Shown here piece by piece: positions 11,139 through 22,985 of a stretch of 64,000 nt of DNA. The notes under the pieces are model-generated. The model ran no database searches and was not told where the DNA came from. It saw only the letters and a list, made by a program, of their open reading frames with translations. The stretch is from positions 3,844,001-3,908,000 of the forward strand of contig JAJGBQ010000002.1 of assembly GCA_022457065.1 (NCBI GenBank), in the 5' to 3' direction. The translations under genes were made by a program, and so were the position numbers. Every line of letters starts with the position of its first letter. Position 1 is the first letter of the stretch. Source of the stretch: Curvularia sp. ZM96 (lineage: Eukaryota; Ascomycota; Dothideomycetes; Pleosporales; Pleosporaceae).

Positions 11139-13225
11139 ATGATCACCGAGTCGATACGCAGGGTGAATGGCTATGACAAAAATGCCTACACATATTATCC
11201 CGTCATTATTGTCGGCGCTGGAGCGTCTGGCATCGCCATGGCATGTCAGCTGAAAGAGCAGCTCGGATTCGACCAGTTCCGTGTCTTCGAACGCCAGACA
11301 GGAATTGGCGGAACCTGGTGGATTAACCGCTACCCTGGAGTTGCTTGGTATGTCTATACGTTCCTTGGTCCAGTTCAACTTGCAGAAAGACTATCAACAA
11401 TACTGCCTGCATAAATGCTTCAAGGACGGCTGTTCACCATCGAATAAAACCCCTCCAGCTAACACCATATAGCGATGTACCCGCCGTCTTCTACTCCTTC
11501 TCCTTTGCGCAAAACCCGAATTGGACTTCTTTCCACCCACCTGGTAGAGAAATCGTGCAGTACTACCACGAGGTATGCGAGAAATACAACATCACAGATA
11601 AATTCGAGGTCAACACAGACGTTGAGAGCTGCAGATGGCTAGAAGACGAGGCGCTATGGGAGGTTACACTTCGTCGCATGGTAGCAGGCATGGGTGATCT
11701 TTCGTCCAAGGAGCGCAACAAGATTGTGCAAGAGAAGGGCGAACACGCAGTGTATGCCGAGACTGAAGTCGTAAAGGCAAAAGCTGTGGTCAGCTGTGTT
11801 GGAGGCCTAGTCGAGCCCAAGGGTTGGCCTGACAATATCAAAGGCATTGAGAACTTCAAGGGCAAGATGTTTCACTCTGCAAGATGGGATGACACGGTCG
11901 ACTTTAATGACAAGGACGTGGTGGTAGTAGGGACAGGATGCAGCAGTGCACAGCTTGTCCCGCGGCTCCCACACGCTCCTTATAACGCCAGATCAGTCAC
12001 ACAGCTCATGCGATCACCACCATGGGTTGTACCTGCCGCCGCTGCCCCAGGTGGAGAAGAGTGGTGGGAGAAAAATAGCCCAAAGATAATGCGAAACGTA
12101 CCCGGGCTCAAAGAATTCTTGCGATTCCTCATCTTTGCTGGAGCAGAAGCCACCTTCTTTTCACTCTTCCCTAATACACCTTTTGCGACGAAACAGCGGA
12201 AGAAGTACGAGCAGAACATGCTCGAGCGCATGAGAAAAATCGTACCCAAGAAGTACTGGGAGATCATGACACCAGATTATGGCGTCGGATGCAAACGCCG
12301 CATCTTCGACAAGAAATGGCTTCAAAGCCTCAACGAGCCCAAGATCGAGCTTACCACTCAACCACTAACCAGAGTCACCGAGACAGGCGTCGTCATAGGA
12401 CCTGGTGTTACGTACCCGTCTAACGCCAACGAAGACGACCATCCTGAGCGCGAAATCCCCGCCGACATCATTGTCCTCGCGAATGGTTTCGACACCACAC
12501 GATGGCTGCACCCCCTCAAAGTCATTGGAAAAGGTGGGAAAGATCTTGTCCAAGTCATGGAAGACCGTGGGGGCGCTCAAGCCTACCAGGGCACCGCAAT
12601 GGACGGATTTCCAAACTTTATGATGATATTTGGTCCCAACACCGTGACGGGGCATTCGAGTGTAGTGATGGCTAGTGAAAGTAAGTCTGATATCACACCA
12701 ATGACATTACAAACATATTCCCCTTAAGAAGAGAACCATGGCGCTAACAAGTACCCTCCACCCACAGACATGGTCAACTACTCCATCAACTTCATCCGCC
12801 TGCTCCTCACGCAGGAGGCTCGCACCATTGACGTCAAGCACACCGCCGAAGTCGCCTTCACGACCGAAATCCAGCGTGCTCTCGAAAACACCGTCTGGCG
12901 CAGCGGCTGCTCTAGCTGGTACGTTGCCGAAAACGGGTGGAACTCGACAGTCTATCCCTATAGCCAAATTGACTTCTGGCGCCGATGCAAGTTTGTAAAG
13001 TGGAGTGATTGGAACATTGAGTATACGAGCAAGGGACTGGCGAGGATGAGGCTCAAGAGAATGATCAGGGTGTTGGCGCTTGTGTTGGCATTGGGTGGAT
13101 TGTGGAAGATGAGGATGAGTGGGGTTGGAGTTAAGGAGTGCAGGGCTTTGGCAAGGGTTGTGGCCCAGGGTGCGGCGCAGAATGCGGTGCAGTTGGGGCA
13201 GAGGATAAGGAATGTGATTTCGTAG
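11139..13225 (+). CDS. Flavin-binding monooxygenase, Baeyer-Villiger type
   Basis: The enzyme is predicted to use FAD, NADPH and O2 to oxygenate a ketone or related substrate; the substrate is unknown. Exons are 11139-11347, 11473-12680 and 12768-13225, giving 624 aa. Visible motifs are the FAD Rossmann GAGASG (residues 26-31), the GTWWINRYPGVACDVP segment that is completed only after splicing, the FKGKMFHSARWD fingerprint matching FxGxxxHxxxW of type I Baeyer-Villiger enzymes, and a second nucleotide site VVVGTGCSSAQ. The C-terminus carries a short hydrophobic stretch (VLALVLALGGLW), suggesting a membrane anchor. Neighbours are housekeeping genes, so no biosynthetic cluster is evident. A related flavin-dependent N-oxygenase role is possible but the fingerprint favours Baeyer-Villiger chemistry. 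Confidence 0.9.
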
Positions 13226-13646
13226 TTAGGCAGAGCGCTCTTGTTTTGATCTTGTCTTTTAACCTTGTTCTGGTTACGGAGAATATGAAAGCCTGAGTAA
13301 TGACCATACGGTTCGCCGTTTATCCACTGAGTAACGGCCTTGGATTGCAAGGGGTGCAAAGAATATGCAAGGATAAAAGATTTGGTCGATTAGATACGTT
13401 TGTACAATATGCCTCGCCAGTCATCACCCAAAGGGTGTCTTGGCTAGTATGGCCACCATCCACGAAGTATATGCAAGCCTTTGTATCTGACATTCCTTTC
13501 CACCTGAAGTATTGGGCCTCCACTGACGCCATGCTACTTGGCTGTGACGGAGTCTTCCCACATAATGGCTGTATGATCGAAAACCATGTGAGGCTGCTGG
13601 CGGAAGGAACTGATGTAGTCTGTAGACTTAACACTACTTGAACATT
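13226..13646. other. Convergent 3' flanks of the monooxygenase and elongin C
   Basis: Nothing coding is supported in this 421-bp gap. A frame at 13300-13641 has no recognisable domain and covers the expected untranslated ends of both genes. Confidence 0.45.
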
Positions 13647-14154
13647 TCATACTACCATCGTCAGCACATCGCCCTTCCTATACACCCACATGTACTCACC
13701 ATCAAGGTAGTCAGCAGCAATCAACAGCTCCAAGCATAGCTCAGGCGGTATATCCATATCCGAGACGTCTTTGCTCTCCGCATGCTTCTGGTTGTAGTAC
13801 AGATATTCACAGACTTTCTCTAGGACAACGCCACTACCGACTGTTAGTTCAGCTCGTTATATACCCTTCGCCTCGGCCTGGGCGAGTACGCCGAAGCGCA
13901 GCGCGGGGTTTTGGTCGTACTTGATTGTGGGTAGCTCGACCCGATTCTGTGCGTTTTCTCGGAAGCCAGCTATGTGAAGCTATTAGTAACTATAAAATTC
14001 ACCACAGTTAGGTTGCTAGGAGGTCGCTCATACACATAGGATCCAGCGCCTTCTTGATCGTCCCTGCTATGCATGCGGCAGAGCGAAGAAGCTTGAACTC
14101 GTATCCGTCGTTCGACACCAACGTGACGTATTCGGTGGGCTTCTCGTCTGCCAT
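13647..14154 (-). CDS. ELC1: Elongin C (SKP1/BTB-fold adaptor)
   Basis: Elongin C links substrate receptors to cullin ubiquitin ligases. Exons 14154-14034, 13969-13921 and 13833-13647 give 118 aa. The protein reads MADEKPTEYVTLVSNDGYEF, RSAACIAGTIKKALDPM, a second short exon ending VELPTI, then NGVVLEKVCEYLYYNQKH and DMDIPPELCLELLIAADYLDG, which is the family pattern almost end to end. For intron 2 I chose the acceptor GGTAG at 13834-13838 because it restores LPTINGVVLEKV; the upstream CAG would introduce a stop. The family usually ends right after AADYLD, whereas here about 16 extra residues follow. They begin at a perfect GTGAGT, so an additional 3' splice is possible. Confidence 0.9.
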
Positions 14155-14466
14155 TTTGGCATGTGATGGGTGGTAGGGGGTTGTGTATGTGCGGGGTGAG
14201 AAGCAAGGGCAAGGATCGCGGGGGAAGGTGGCGGCGAATCGCGCAGTCACGTTTTCTCGCGTAGCATTGCTTCCATGGACTTACATCATACCTCTGGATT
14301 TACCAACACCCATCCCACCAGTCTTGGACTAGTCAAGTTTTGGAAGCCGGCTCGGTCCCCTTGGAGGACCTGAAGACTGAATAATACGTCGTAAACAACA
14401 AAAACGAATTTTGGTTTACCAATTGCCGGCAATTAAAAAAAAATTAGCAATTAAGAGAAGCCAGCC
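14155..14466. promoter_or_regulatory. Bidirectional promoter, ELC1 and OAR1
   Basis: This 312-bp gap separates two divergent start codons. A/T-rich sequence at about 14385-14455, including a run of nine A (14437-14445), precedes the OAR1 start. Confidence 0.45.
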
Positions 14467-15374
14467 ATGGCAGCAAGACCACGACACATCCTAGTTACGG
14501 GCGGCAGTCGGGGCATCGGTCTAGCCATTGCACAATTATTCGCAAAGAATGCATACCGCTGTACCCTGATATCACGTTCAGAGCAAGATCTCAAGGCTGC
14601 CGTATCTTCATTACAACCTCTATCAACGCCCGCCTCTCAAGATGTTTCCCACCAACACCAGCACGGATACATAGCAGGAAGCATATCCCAAGGCACTCAA
14701 TTCTGGTCCTCAGACCCGTCTTCTCCCTTCAGCGCGCTCCTCCCCAAACCCTCCCGCCAAAACTCCTCTACCCACCCCTCTCGGATAGACGTAGTCGTAA
14801 ACTGCGCTGGCATAACGCAAGCCAAGCTCTTCACCACCCTAGACGAATCCACCATGGAAAACATCATCAGCACCAACCTAACTGCCCTAATGCAAGGTAC
14901 GAAATTCCTACTGCGGAACGGCTATCTACGCGGCTCTCCCTCCAGCAAAGGGGAAAAAGAAGATTTCAGCCCTACCATCATCAACGTCGCTTCGCTGCTG
15001 GGCTTGCACGGCGGCTACGGCGCAGTTGCGTATGCGGCTTCCAAAGCAGGTGTCCTGGGCTTTACACGCGCGCTCGCTACCGAGTACGCAAGCCATAAAG
15101 TGAGGGTCAATGCTATCGTGCCGGGATATGTCGAAACGGACATGACGAAAGGTGCGTATGATGAAGCTGTTGATTTCGCAACGATACTGGGCTATGGGAA
15201 AACTGACAAAGTATTTGACGAATAGATCTGAACTCGGCTGAACTTGAACAGCGGATCCCGCTGGGGCGTTTTGGTACGCCTGCTGAGATTGCACATGCGG
15301 CACTGTTTCTTGCTGAGAATCAATACGCGCATAATTGTGTGGTTAATCTAGATGGTGGATTATCTGCTGTCTGA
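14467..15374 (+). CDS. OAR1: 3-oxoacyl-[acyl-carrier-protein] reductase, mitochondrial FAS type (SDR family)
   Basis: This is a short-chain dehydrogenase/reductase that most resembles the Oar1/FabG step reducing 3-oxoacyl-ACP with NADPH in mitochondrial fatty-acid synthesis. Exons 14467-15151 and 15226-15374 give 277 aa, close to yeast Oar1. The cofactor motif TGGSRGIG lies at residues 11-18. NCAG follows a lineage-typical Ser/Pro-rich insert of about 45 residues. The catalytic pattern is S (in NVASLLGLHG) then YAASK. The loop VRVNAIVPGYVETDMTK runs into the second exon, which supplies IPLGRFGTPAEIA and the terminal NLDGG. A general SDR with another substrate cannot be excluded. A canonical mitochondrial presequence is not obvious. 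Confidence 0.85.
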
Positions 15375-15898
15375 AAATAATTAATCGCGAGGACACATTC
15401 TAAGCAGAAGTAGGACACAATGTTTGACATCTTGCATTACTGTTTATTTGTCTGCCATTACAGCTCCTCGCAAGTGCATTTGCGTTGATCTCTGTTTTTC
15501 CTCCTCAAACCATGAGCTGGGCTTGCTCTCTCTCCGCTAAATAATTCCTCAAAGGAAGGAAGAGAACAAGGTATATTCGTGTCATGCCGCCTTTGAAAAC
15601 GCCCTTTGCTAAATGACTGACTAGGTGGCAGAGTTTCTATAGTACAAGCTGGGAATCTATGTGTGCTTCGCAGACGTGTAGGGTGCTGCGAAGATTGGTT
15701 GGAGTGGTAAGGTGGGGATACCCCTGAACCAACAAGCAAAACATGCTTGAAAGCATGTGATACAATGTGGCAACCGGAAAAGAACAAACAGGGCTCGAAT
15801 TCCGGCAACGGATTACGGGGACCAAAGTACTGGTATGGTTAAAGAGGATGTTGTGCCAGCTCGTGGTCATCAACCAAGCTCTTTGGCAAGTAACTGGC
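15375..15898. other. Convergent 3' flanks of OAR1 and UBA2
   Basis: No gene is supported in this 524-bp gap. It contains ordinary mixed-composition sequence expected for two untranslated 3' ends. Confidence 0.45.
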
Positions 15899-17999
15899 TC
15901 AGTCGTCATCGATGACAATGGCACCGTTGTTGTTATCCTCTTGAATGACGATATGATCGCCGTCTTGCTTTGACGACTCTTCCATGACTTTGCCCTTCTT
16001 GCGTCTGAGCTCATCATTGAGACCAGCCTCAGTGGCAGTTCGCTTTGTAGCACCATTGGCGTTTCCGTCTGCAGCATCTGAGGCATCACCATTTGGAACA
16101 GTGCCGTTGACAGTTGCATGTCCATTAGTTCCTGGAGCCGGTGCCTTGGGCTTTGTTGCAATCTTGACTTCATCAGGTACCCTCAGAGGCTTCTCGGTAT
16201 CGGCAAACTCTTGATGCGTGATGGAAAAGACGACATCAACCTTGGTATCCTCTTCTGAATCATCAGAGACTGTGACGAAGGTATCGCCCTTGAGACCCAG
16301 TTCCTCAAATGTCTTATCAAGATGGATGTCCTCGTCGACATCGTAGAGTATATCGGCATCGCGCTTGACACTGAAATCCCCAGAGTAACCGAGCTTTTCC
16401 TTTACAATATAGTCTACCAGATCGCTCAACTTTGCACGCTTTGTGTCGGCGTCGAGCGTGACATAGCATACGCCGCAGGTCGCACAGTGCGGGTTAGGTG
16501 GTCGGAGTGGCTCGCTCGAGATGACGCGCTCTGTGCCACGGGTAAGAAAGACCATCTTCGCTTTGTCGAGCTGTTCACGCATGACTTTGTAGGCCTGGAG
16601 AACGCAGAGACTAGCAGTCATAGCGTTGGTGGTTGCGATCGCGGGGATGATGTTACCGGCCATTTCTACAGTCTGTTAGCAAAAGTGCCGATAGGCGGTA
16701 TCAGAACACCTACGTTTAATGTCAAACTTGGATCGCGTTTCGATGCCAAAGATGTGTGAACGAAGGTTGGCGCTTGCGACAACAAAGTCGAGAGTGTCTA
16801 CATCATCCTTGTCGAAGCTGAGGACGGGCATTGCATTTCCAACCTCAGCATTCGCGCGTGTCTCTTCCAGTCGAGTGCTTAGCCGTTTTATACTGTCAAC
16901 AAAGACAGCAAAGTTCTCGGCGACATTCCAAACAATCTGGTCTTGTTGCGCGATGGCGGGGCCTACGCCCAACGAGTCTTGCATCAGCTTGTCGTACTCC
17001 AGAATCTCAGGTGCTCTCCTTGTCTTCCACATGTCTTCCATGCTCCTGAGCCGTTCAATGTCTTCCTTGAACACTTTGTCAAAGACCATCCGTGGGAAGT
17101 CTTGGGAGCCCATGGAGTCGCGTATGCGCTTCAATGCTTGTGCCTCCTTGCGCAGGTTTGCGACCTCGTTCGCGTTATCGGCGTCTTCGCTGTGGTCGAG
17201 CTCTGGAGCATCGTCTTCGGACGTGCCAAAAATCTCCGCAAACAAATATGACTTTGCCCAGACTATGCAATGGATAGGCTGTGAGGGGGTGCTTCGGATG
17301 GTACAAACGGGGAAGGACTTGGGCGCATCTTTGGGGGTGCAATCGTAGCACTCAGTTTCGCCCTATGATTATAAATTAGCATGCGCAATTCTACAAGGCT
17401 TCGATTCCATGTTGCGCACCCGCTTTATGACCTGAACCTGGCCGTTGAAGCCGGTGGTACCGCTCTCGATCAATGGCACATTGGCAGCGAGACACATCTT
17501 GTTCACATGCCGGCGCGCATCCAAGTTGTCAAGCGCGTTGAAGACGATGTGGAAGCTCTTGAACCACGCGACGTTGAATTGGCTGTCCTTGATGTTGTCG
17601 TGGTATGCTATGATGTCAACATTGGGGTTGAACTTGGCAGCCGACTCTTTCGCAACCTGTCGGGTCGTAAGCGCATGCGCAGGCACCTTTGCTTTACGTG
17701 GTTATTGACATACCAGCGCCTTGGACTTCTTGATGTGCTCGTTGCGGAACAGGAACTGGCGGTTAAGGTTGCTCAGGTCGATGGTGTCGAGGTCAACGAT
17801 ATGAATCTCGCCGAAGCCAGTGAGAGCCAGGTTCTTGAGGAGCTCGCAGCCGATGCCGCCGGCTCCCACCATCAAGACGCGCGACTAGACGGCATCAGTT
17901 ACTGTGTGATGCGCAGTTGCGCGGGCTTATAGCTACCTCTTTGATGCGCTGATGGAGCGCGGCGCCCAGGCTCTGGCGAGCAAACTTGTCGCGAGCCAT
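15899..17999 (-). CDS. UBA2: SUMO-activating enzyme E1 catalytic subunit
   Basis: With AOS1 this subunit adenylates SUMO and carries it as a thioester. Exons are 17999-17937, 17884-17714, 17656-17420, 17362-16714 and 16665-15899, giving 628 aa. The adenylation Rossmann motif GAGGIG lies at residues 28-33, followed by DLDTIDLSNLNRQFLFR. Zinc ligands appear as CYDC (C162, C165) and CATCGVC. The catalytic cysteine is in PVCTIRSTPS at C177, the same number as in yeast Uba2. A ubiquitin-like fold follows, then a long acidic and Ala/Gly-rich tail ending HIVIQEDNNNGAIVIDDD, whose hydrophobic VIxI pattern resembles a SUMO-interacting motif. It diverges from QNG1 across 358 bp. Confidence 0.95.
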
Positions 18000-18357
18000 T
18001 GCGGAGTCGGTTTCAGCGGTCGGATGAATAGGTGGAGGGTGGGTGGAGTTGTGGGCGAGGCTGCGACATGCGAACAAGGCTGTGGCGCCGGTCCCAGGTG
18101 AAGGTAGGAGGCTCAGAAGGGCGAGAGACGTCAGTGCTGCTACGTAGTGCCGCTCCACCGGGACCGCGCCGCTTCGTTCAGCCTCCGAAGCTTGGCGCTT
18201 AAACGAACGCCCTATGGGTGGAGCATGCGACTGGAGACACAGGGACGCACATTCATCGCTGCCGGCCTTCCTGTTGACGAGACGAAACGCATCGCTGTGG
18301 ATTCGTTTTCGCTGTGGTTACCGGAACTGGAGCTAGCGTCTTTTGTCTATCCTCATC
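18000..18357. promoter_or_regulatory. Bidirectional promoter, UBA2 and QNG1
   Basis: This 358-bp gap between divergent starts holds no gene. It is GC-rich and lacks an obvious TATA box, as expected for housekeeping promoters. Confidence 0.45.
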
Positions 18358-19567
18358 ATGTCCGACGACGACGTTGACCTGGAGCTGCTCGACCTCATGC
18401 GGAAGCACTGGGGAGGCGGCGCCAAAAATGATGGCCCACCGGAAACAAAAGTACTTGAAAATGCTCAGTTCATCTACGACAACAGCATGGATGTTGCCCT
18501 GGACATGCGGTCCACCAAAGTCGCTGCCCAGCTTGTACTTGACGAGATGGAGAAGCGCGAGTACTCAACAAAGTCATGGTCTGAGCATGAGCTGCACCCA
18601 AAATCAAAGGACGAGGGCACTGTCAATTTCATCTTTACCATGGACCTGCTGAACTTCAGTTTCTGGAGCGAGAAGAACGAGGAAGATCGGTTTGCTGTAG
18701 TCTACAAAGGAAAGAGATGGGCTGGCTATTGGAGCTTAGTAGCAATACTGCAAAGAGCGCTGGAGCAAGAGATCCCCATTACTAGTCCAGATTTCTGGGT
18801 TGACGAAGAGGCGTGTTCGGAAGAAGTGCTGCGCACTGTGTTCAGTTCTGGCACTGACGAGGAGATTCCTATGTTTGAACAACGGGTGCGGTGTTTAAGA
18901 GAGGCCGGCCAAGTTTTGCAGGAGGTAGGTTTGTCCGTGTCAAAACAAAGTGTCCGAGTCATGAACTTAGTTTTGACCAACAGAACAGGAATTTGACAGT
19001 AGTGTGGTCACTCTCATTGAGGATGGAAATAACTCAGCAGCAGCCTTGGTAAACCTACTCGCCGAAAAGTTCAACTGTTTTCGGGACGAAGGCACATTCG
19101 ACAACAAGAAGGTACGCTTCTTGAAACGGGCCCAAATCTTCGTTGCAGATTTATGGGCGGCTTTTGACGGCGAAGGCTACGGCCAATTTGATGATATTGA
19201 TAAGATCACCATGTTCGCAGGTATGTGTAGATCCCATCACGAATGTCGGTGCACAAGATTCATATATTCAGACTATCGTATACCGCAAATGTTGCACTCA
19301 CTGGGCATCATGTGGTACTGCCCGCCTCTTGAAAACAAGATTCGCCGTCTGGAAACGATCAATTCAGGTGACACTTGGGAGATGCAGATTCGCGGGTGCA
19401 GTGTTTGGGCCGTTGAGCTTCTCCGCCGTGAGATAAAGAAACTCAAACCGGACACCGAGGTCAATGCTATTCTCATAGACTTCTTCTTGTATGATTTGGC
19501 CAAAGAGAAGGAGAAGGAAGGGGTAGACGTAATACCACATCACCGGACAAGAAGCATCTGGTACTAA
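18358..19567 (+). CDS. QNG1: Queuosine 5'-phosphate N-glycosylase/hydrolase (DUF2419, Q salvage)
   Basis: The family releases queuine base from queuosine 5'-phosphate so that it can be re-inserted into tRNA. Fungi do not make queuine and depend on salvage. Exons are 18358-18924, 18989-19220 and 19272-19567, giving 364 aa. Recognisable blocks are VLENAQFIYDNSMDVALD, the NFIFTMDLLNFSFWSE stretch with its catalytic-region DLLNFSFW, YKGKRWAGYWSLVAILQRAL, VRFLKRAQIFVADLWAAF and DYRIPQMLHSLGIMWYCPPL rebuilt over intron 2. The final segment WEMQIRGCSVWAVELL is also typical. The preferred start is the ATG at 18358 because MSDDD fits fungal homologues and no upstream in-frame ATG exists. Confidence 0.93.
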
Positions 19568-20379
19568 GAGGTGGTCTGATGCAGGCACTGCCACCTACTA
19601 GGATGACACCTCGTGTGGTCTTTGCTTGTGTCACGGCAAAAGAGTAAACGTGCGTGACGAATTTGTGATCAGACCAGGTCAAGACTTACGGAATTGCATA
19701 TCGCAATGTCGCACCGTAAGCACTTGTCCCTTAAAGTTTCCGCCCCCCGGTTTTCAGAATATCACATCCTCCGCGGACGTGTCGCGGAGCCGTAAATTAC
19801 CGGTCTCTTGAAATCGAATGTCATGGCCTGTTACCACAGAGCGAACTAGGTTTAATGGATGCCAGAACTTTGGGGTTGTTATGCATTGTCGCTAGGTAAT
19901 CGTTATTTGTCGGCGTTAATAGGTATTGCGGGCCACACACGGGTACGCGGCTCATCGTCTTTGCTGTCCGCTTGAATAGTAACGCCTTTCCCTTTTAGTA
20001 CAAACTTTATATTGTAAATCCAATACTAACGGACAAAAGGCGCTAGTCAGCTGTATTTGTTTCAAGGTGCTCACTTCCACTCACTAAGTTTATGTTAATG
20101 GTAAGGGGCGTTCATAACTTACATTGATACTTCTCCCGCTAATTTTGGGTCCCTGCTTGCCTTCAGTGGATGTCTCTTATACAAGCTGCAATCCTACGAA
20201 CTGATCTCCACTAGTCGTTCATTATACGCAATCCTGCTACTGATTCTTCGGCTGTTCCTCCTACAGCCCTGGCAGCCATCTAATACAGTCATAAGAGTCC
20301 TTCATGTACTATTACCTTTGACTACTGCCCAAAAAGAGTCACCAACTCGTCACATATTCAGAGATCCTACACCTCCACA
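19568..20379. other. Intergenic region between QNG1 and the FAD oxidoreductase
   Basis: No gene is seen in 812 bp. The sequence turns visibly A/T-richer after about 19780 and remains so up to the next gene. It marks the left edge of the less conserved 19.6-28.9 kb segment. Confidence 0.4.
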
Positions 20380-21907
20380 ATGGGAAATAGCGCGAGTTCC
20401 ACGAGTGCAGTAGGGTCTTCAGTCCAACAATGCCTCGTGAAGGCCGTGGGCGACGACAACGTCGCCTTCAAAGGCTCACCCCTATACCAAGTCACAGACG
20501 TTAAGCCGTATAACCTCGATATAAGCGTTACTCCTACTGCAGTTACATATCCCAGCTCTGCTGATGAAGTTGCCGCGATTGTCAAATGCGCTGCCGATAA
20601 CAAATTGAATGTACAAGCGCGGAGCGGCGGCCACTCATTTGCAAACTATGGTATTGGAGGAAAGGATAACGCCATTGTTGTTGACCTGAAACACTTTCAG
20701 CAATTCACCATGGACCAGTCCACCTGGCGTGCCACGGTCGGCGGCGGCACCCACCTCGGCGACCTTACCAAGCGACTTCATGACAATGGTAACCGTGCCA
20801 TGGCCTACGGCACATGTCCACAAGTGGGCATCGGAGGACATGCAACTATCGGTGGACTTGGACCACCCTCTCGAATGTGGGGCGCTCTTCTCGACCATAT
20901 AGAGGAAGTGGAGGTTGTTCTGGCCAATTCGACCATCGTGCGGGCTTCAGAAAAGCAATACCCGGATATCTTCTTCGCAATCAGAGGCGCTGCTGCCGGC
21001 TTTGGAATAGTCACCGAATTCAAACTTCGCACTCAAGAAGCGCCCGGCAACGCAGTGGTTTACTCTTACACTGTGCAAGGAGGCTCGATACAGGCAAAAG
21101 CAGACATCTTCAAGAAGTGGCAGAAACTAATATCGGATCCACAGCTATCCAGAAAGTTTGCCACCAAGCTCATATTCACCAAACAAGTGGGTGTAATTAT
21201 AACTGGTACCTATTTCGGCAGCCAGTCAGAATTCGATAGCTTGAACCTTACTTCTCGTCTATCAGTCAGTTCAAGCGATAAGTCTGTCGAACTGAAAGAC
21301 TGGCTGGGCGCTGTGGGAGCGTGGTCGGAGGAGCTCGCATTGAAGATCATCGGCGGCGTACCGGCGCATTTCTACGCCAAGTCTCTTGCATACACAGAGA
21401 AGGACCTGCTACCCGATGATACAATCGACAAGCTATTCAACTACATGGCCCAAGCAGACGATGGCGGTGCGCTGACGTTCGCGATCTGGAGTCTTGCAGG
21501 CGGCGCCGTCAACGATGTTGCGCCAGACGCAACTGCGTATGGACATCGCGACGCGCTGTTCTTTCATGAAGCATATGTCATTAACCCACTGGGCAAGGTA
21601 AACTCAATTTTCGCTGAAAACTCTCTCAAATCACTCTTTCTGACTCGTATAGGTCAACGATAAATCTCGCGCGTATCTCACTGGTATGAATGATATGATC
21701 ATAGACTCGCGTCCAAGCCGCGATCAAGGCGTATACGCAGGCTACGTGGATCCTGCGCTGGGCGCAAACAGCGCCAGTCTATACTGGGGCGACAATGTGG
21801 ACAAACTGCAGCGTATCAAAGGACAAGTGGACCCGCAAAACGTTTTCTCCAATCCACAAAGTATAACACCGGCGGCGAAGTCGGCCAAGAAAAGGTTTGC
21901 TTTGTAA
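20380..21907 (+). CDS. FAD-linked oxidoreductase of the BBE/glucooligosaccharide-oxidase type
   Basis: This is a vanillyl-alcohol-oxidase-fold enzyme with an N-terminal FAD domain and a C-terminal berberine-bridge-like segment. Exons 20380-21597 and 21653-21907 give 490 aa. H85 in ARSGGHSF and C146 in YGTCPQVGIGGH sit where this family attaches FAD through two covalent bonds, so bicovalent flavinylation is predicted. The terminal YWGDNVDKLQRIKGQVDPQNVF matches the BBE motif. The N-terminus MGNSAS has no signal peptide; it fits the pattern for N-myristoylation, although that is only a pattern match. Members oxidise oligosaccharides or take part in secondary metabolism. No biosynthetic partner lies nearby, so the substrate is unknown. 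Confidence 0.88.
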
Positions 21908-22985
21908 ACGCCCCAGATTTCCATTTGGGGCGCCAGGAAGCAAGTAGAAGTCCAAGTCATTCGAGGCCGAACTTGCAAGTCGGTGTTGCGATAACACTCT
22001 TCGATTCTATCCTTTCACCGGTCTTACCCCTAGTTCGTGTCTAGCAACCAGCTTTTTGGGTTCATACTCCAGAAATATCTTAGGGTGTCTCTACTAGCAA
22101 TAGAGGTCTGATGCAGGAGTTGCAGTGAAAATTGTGGTTGTAATCGAGGACTGGGCGATGGCGCTTTGTATAACTTCTTTTGTATATATTTCCATTAACT
22201 TATATGCTCACATGAAATAGTTTCCTCAAGAACACCATTACGATCTGCTAATCATTCCTATTTTCTACTTCTGTCCTGTGTCCGCTTACAGTGCTACTGA
22301 ATTACTCATACTACCATTCACCGGTCACGAAATATGCCTGGTCCTCAAGTCTATCCATAATATACGTATCAATTTCATAGACATCTCATAGTAGATTGTC
22401 GATGATTTCAATGACACGGCATAAGCTATTCGATACATCTAGCTTTATAACCAAGTTGGTAGGTGATCTTCGCAATGCAACGGCTGAGCAACGTAGAGTG
22501 CTCTCATCGATGTTACAAATCCTGGAATAATCATCTAAGAAATTGAATAGCCTTTGCTTTTCTCTGAACCGAAGATCTTGTTTCTTAAGATATTCAACGC
22601 ATCCAAAAGTTCATGGTGAGAGTTAGGTTTGTGTAACGTGTAATCCTCGTCAGGTGGCAAACGGGCTCCTCGTCCGTGCGGTCGCGAACTAAAACTAACT
22701 AGGGAAATTTCGGACCACCCCTTACATTGAACCACCTGCATTAGTCCCCCAACAGCTCTACACTAAATGCTATCAGAGCCAAGTTTCAATCACTTCTTAG
22801 GTCGAGAGCAGAATGACCTAGAGATGGACTCTTAGCAAATGGTCTGCAAGACGACCAGTCTCCTCTGACACGGCGGTACGTCCCTTGCGGACTCTTCATT
22901 GGCCAATCAGAACTTCGACCATCAAGACACCCATATCGCTCACGCTTTGCAGCTGTCAATAAACAACGTTTTCGAAAGACTTAGT
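21908..22985. other. A/T-rich intergenic region before the RNase III-like gene
   Basis: No gene is supported. The stretch is A/T-rich with many stops in every frame. An open frame continues upstream of the chosen start at 22986 without an ATG, so a short 5' exon of that gene could lie here. Confidence 0.35.

Noticed and set aside
13300..13641. 113-codon frame between the monooxygenase and elongin C
   Set aside because: No domain, and it spans the expected 3' untranslated ends of two convergent genes.
11139..14154. Possible secondary-metabolite cluster around the monooxygenase
   Set aside because: Neighbours are TFB4, elongin C and OAR1; no PKS, NRPS, terpene or transporter gene is adjacent.
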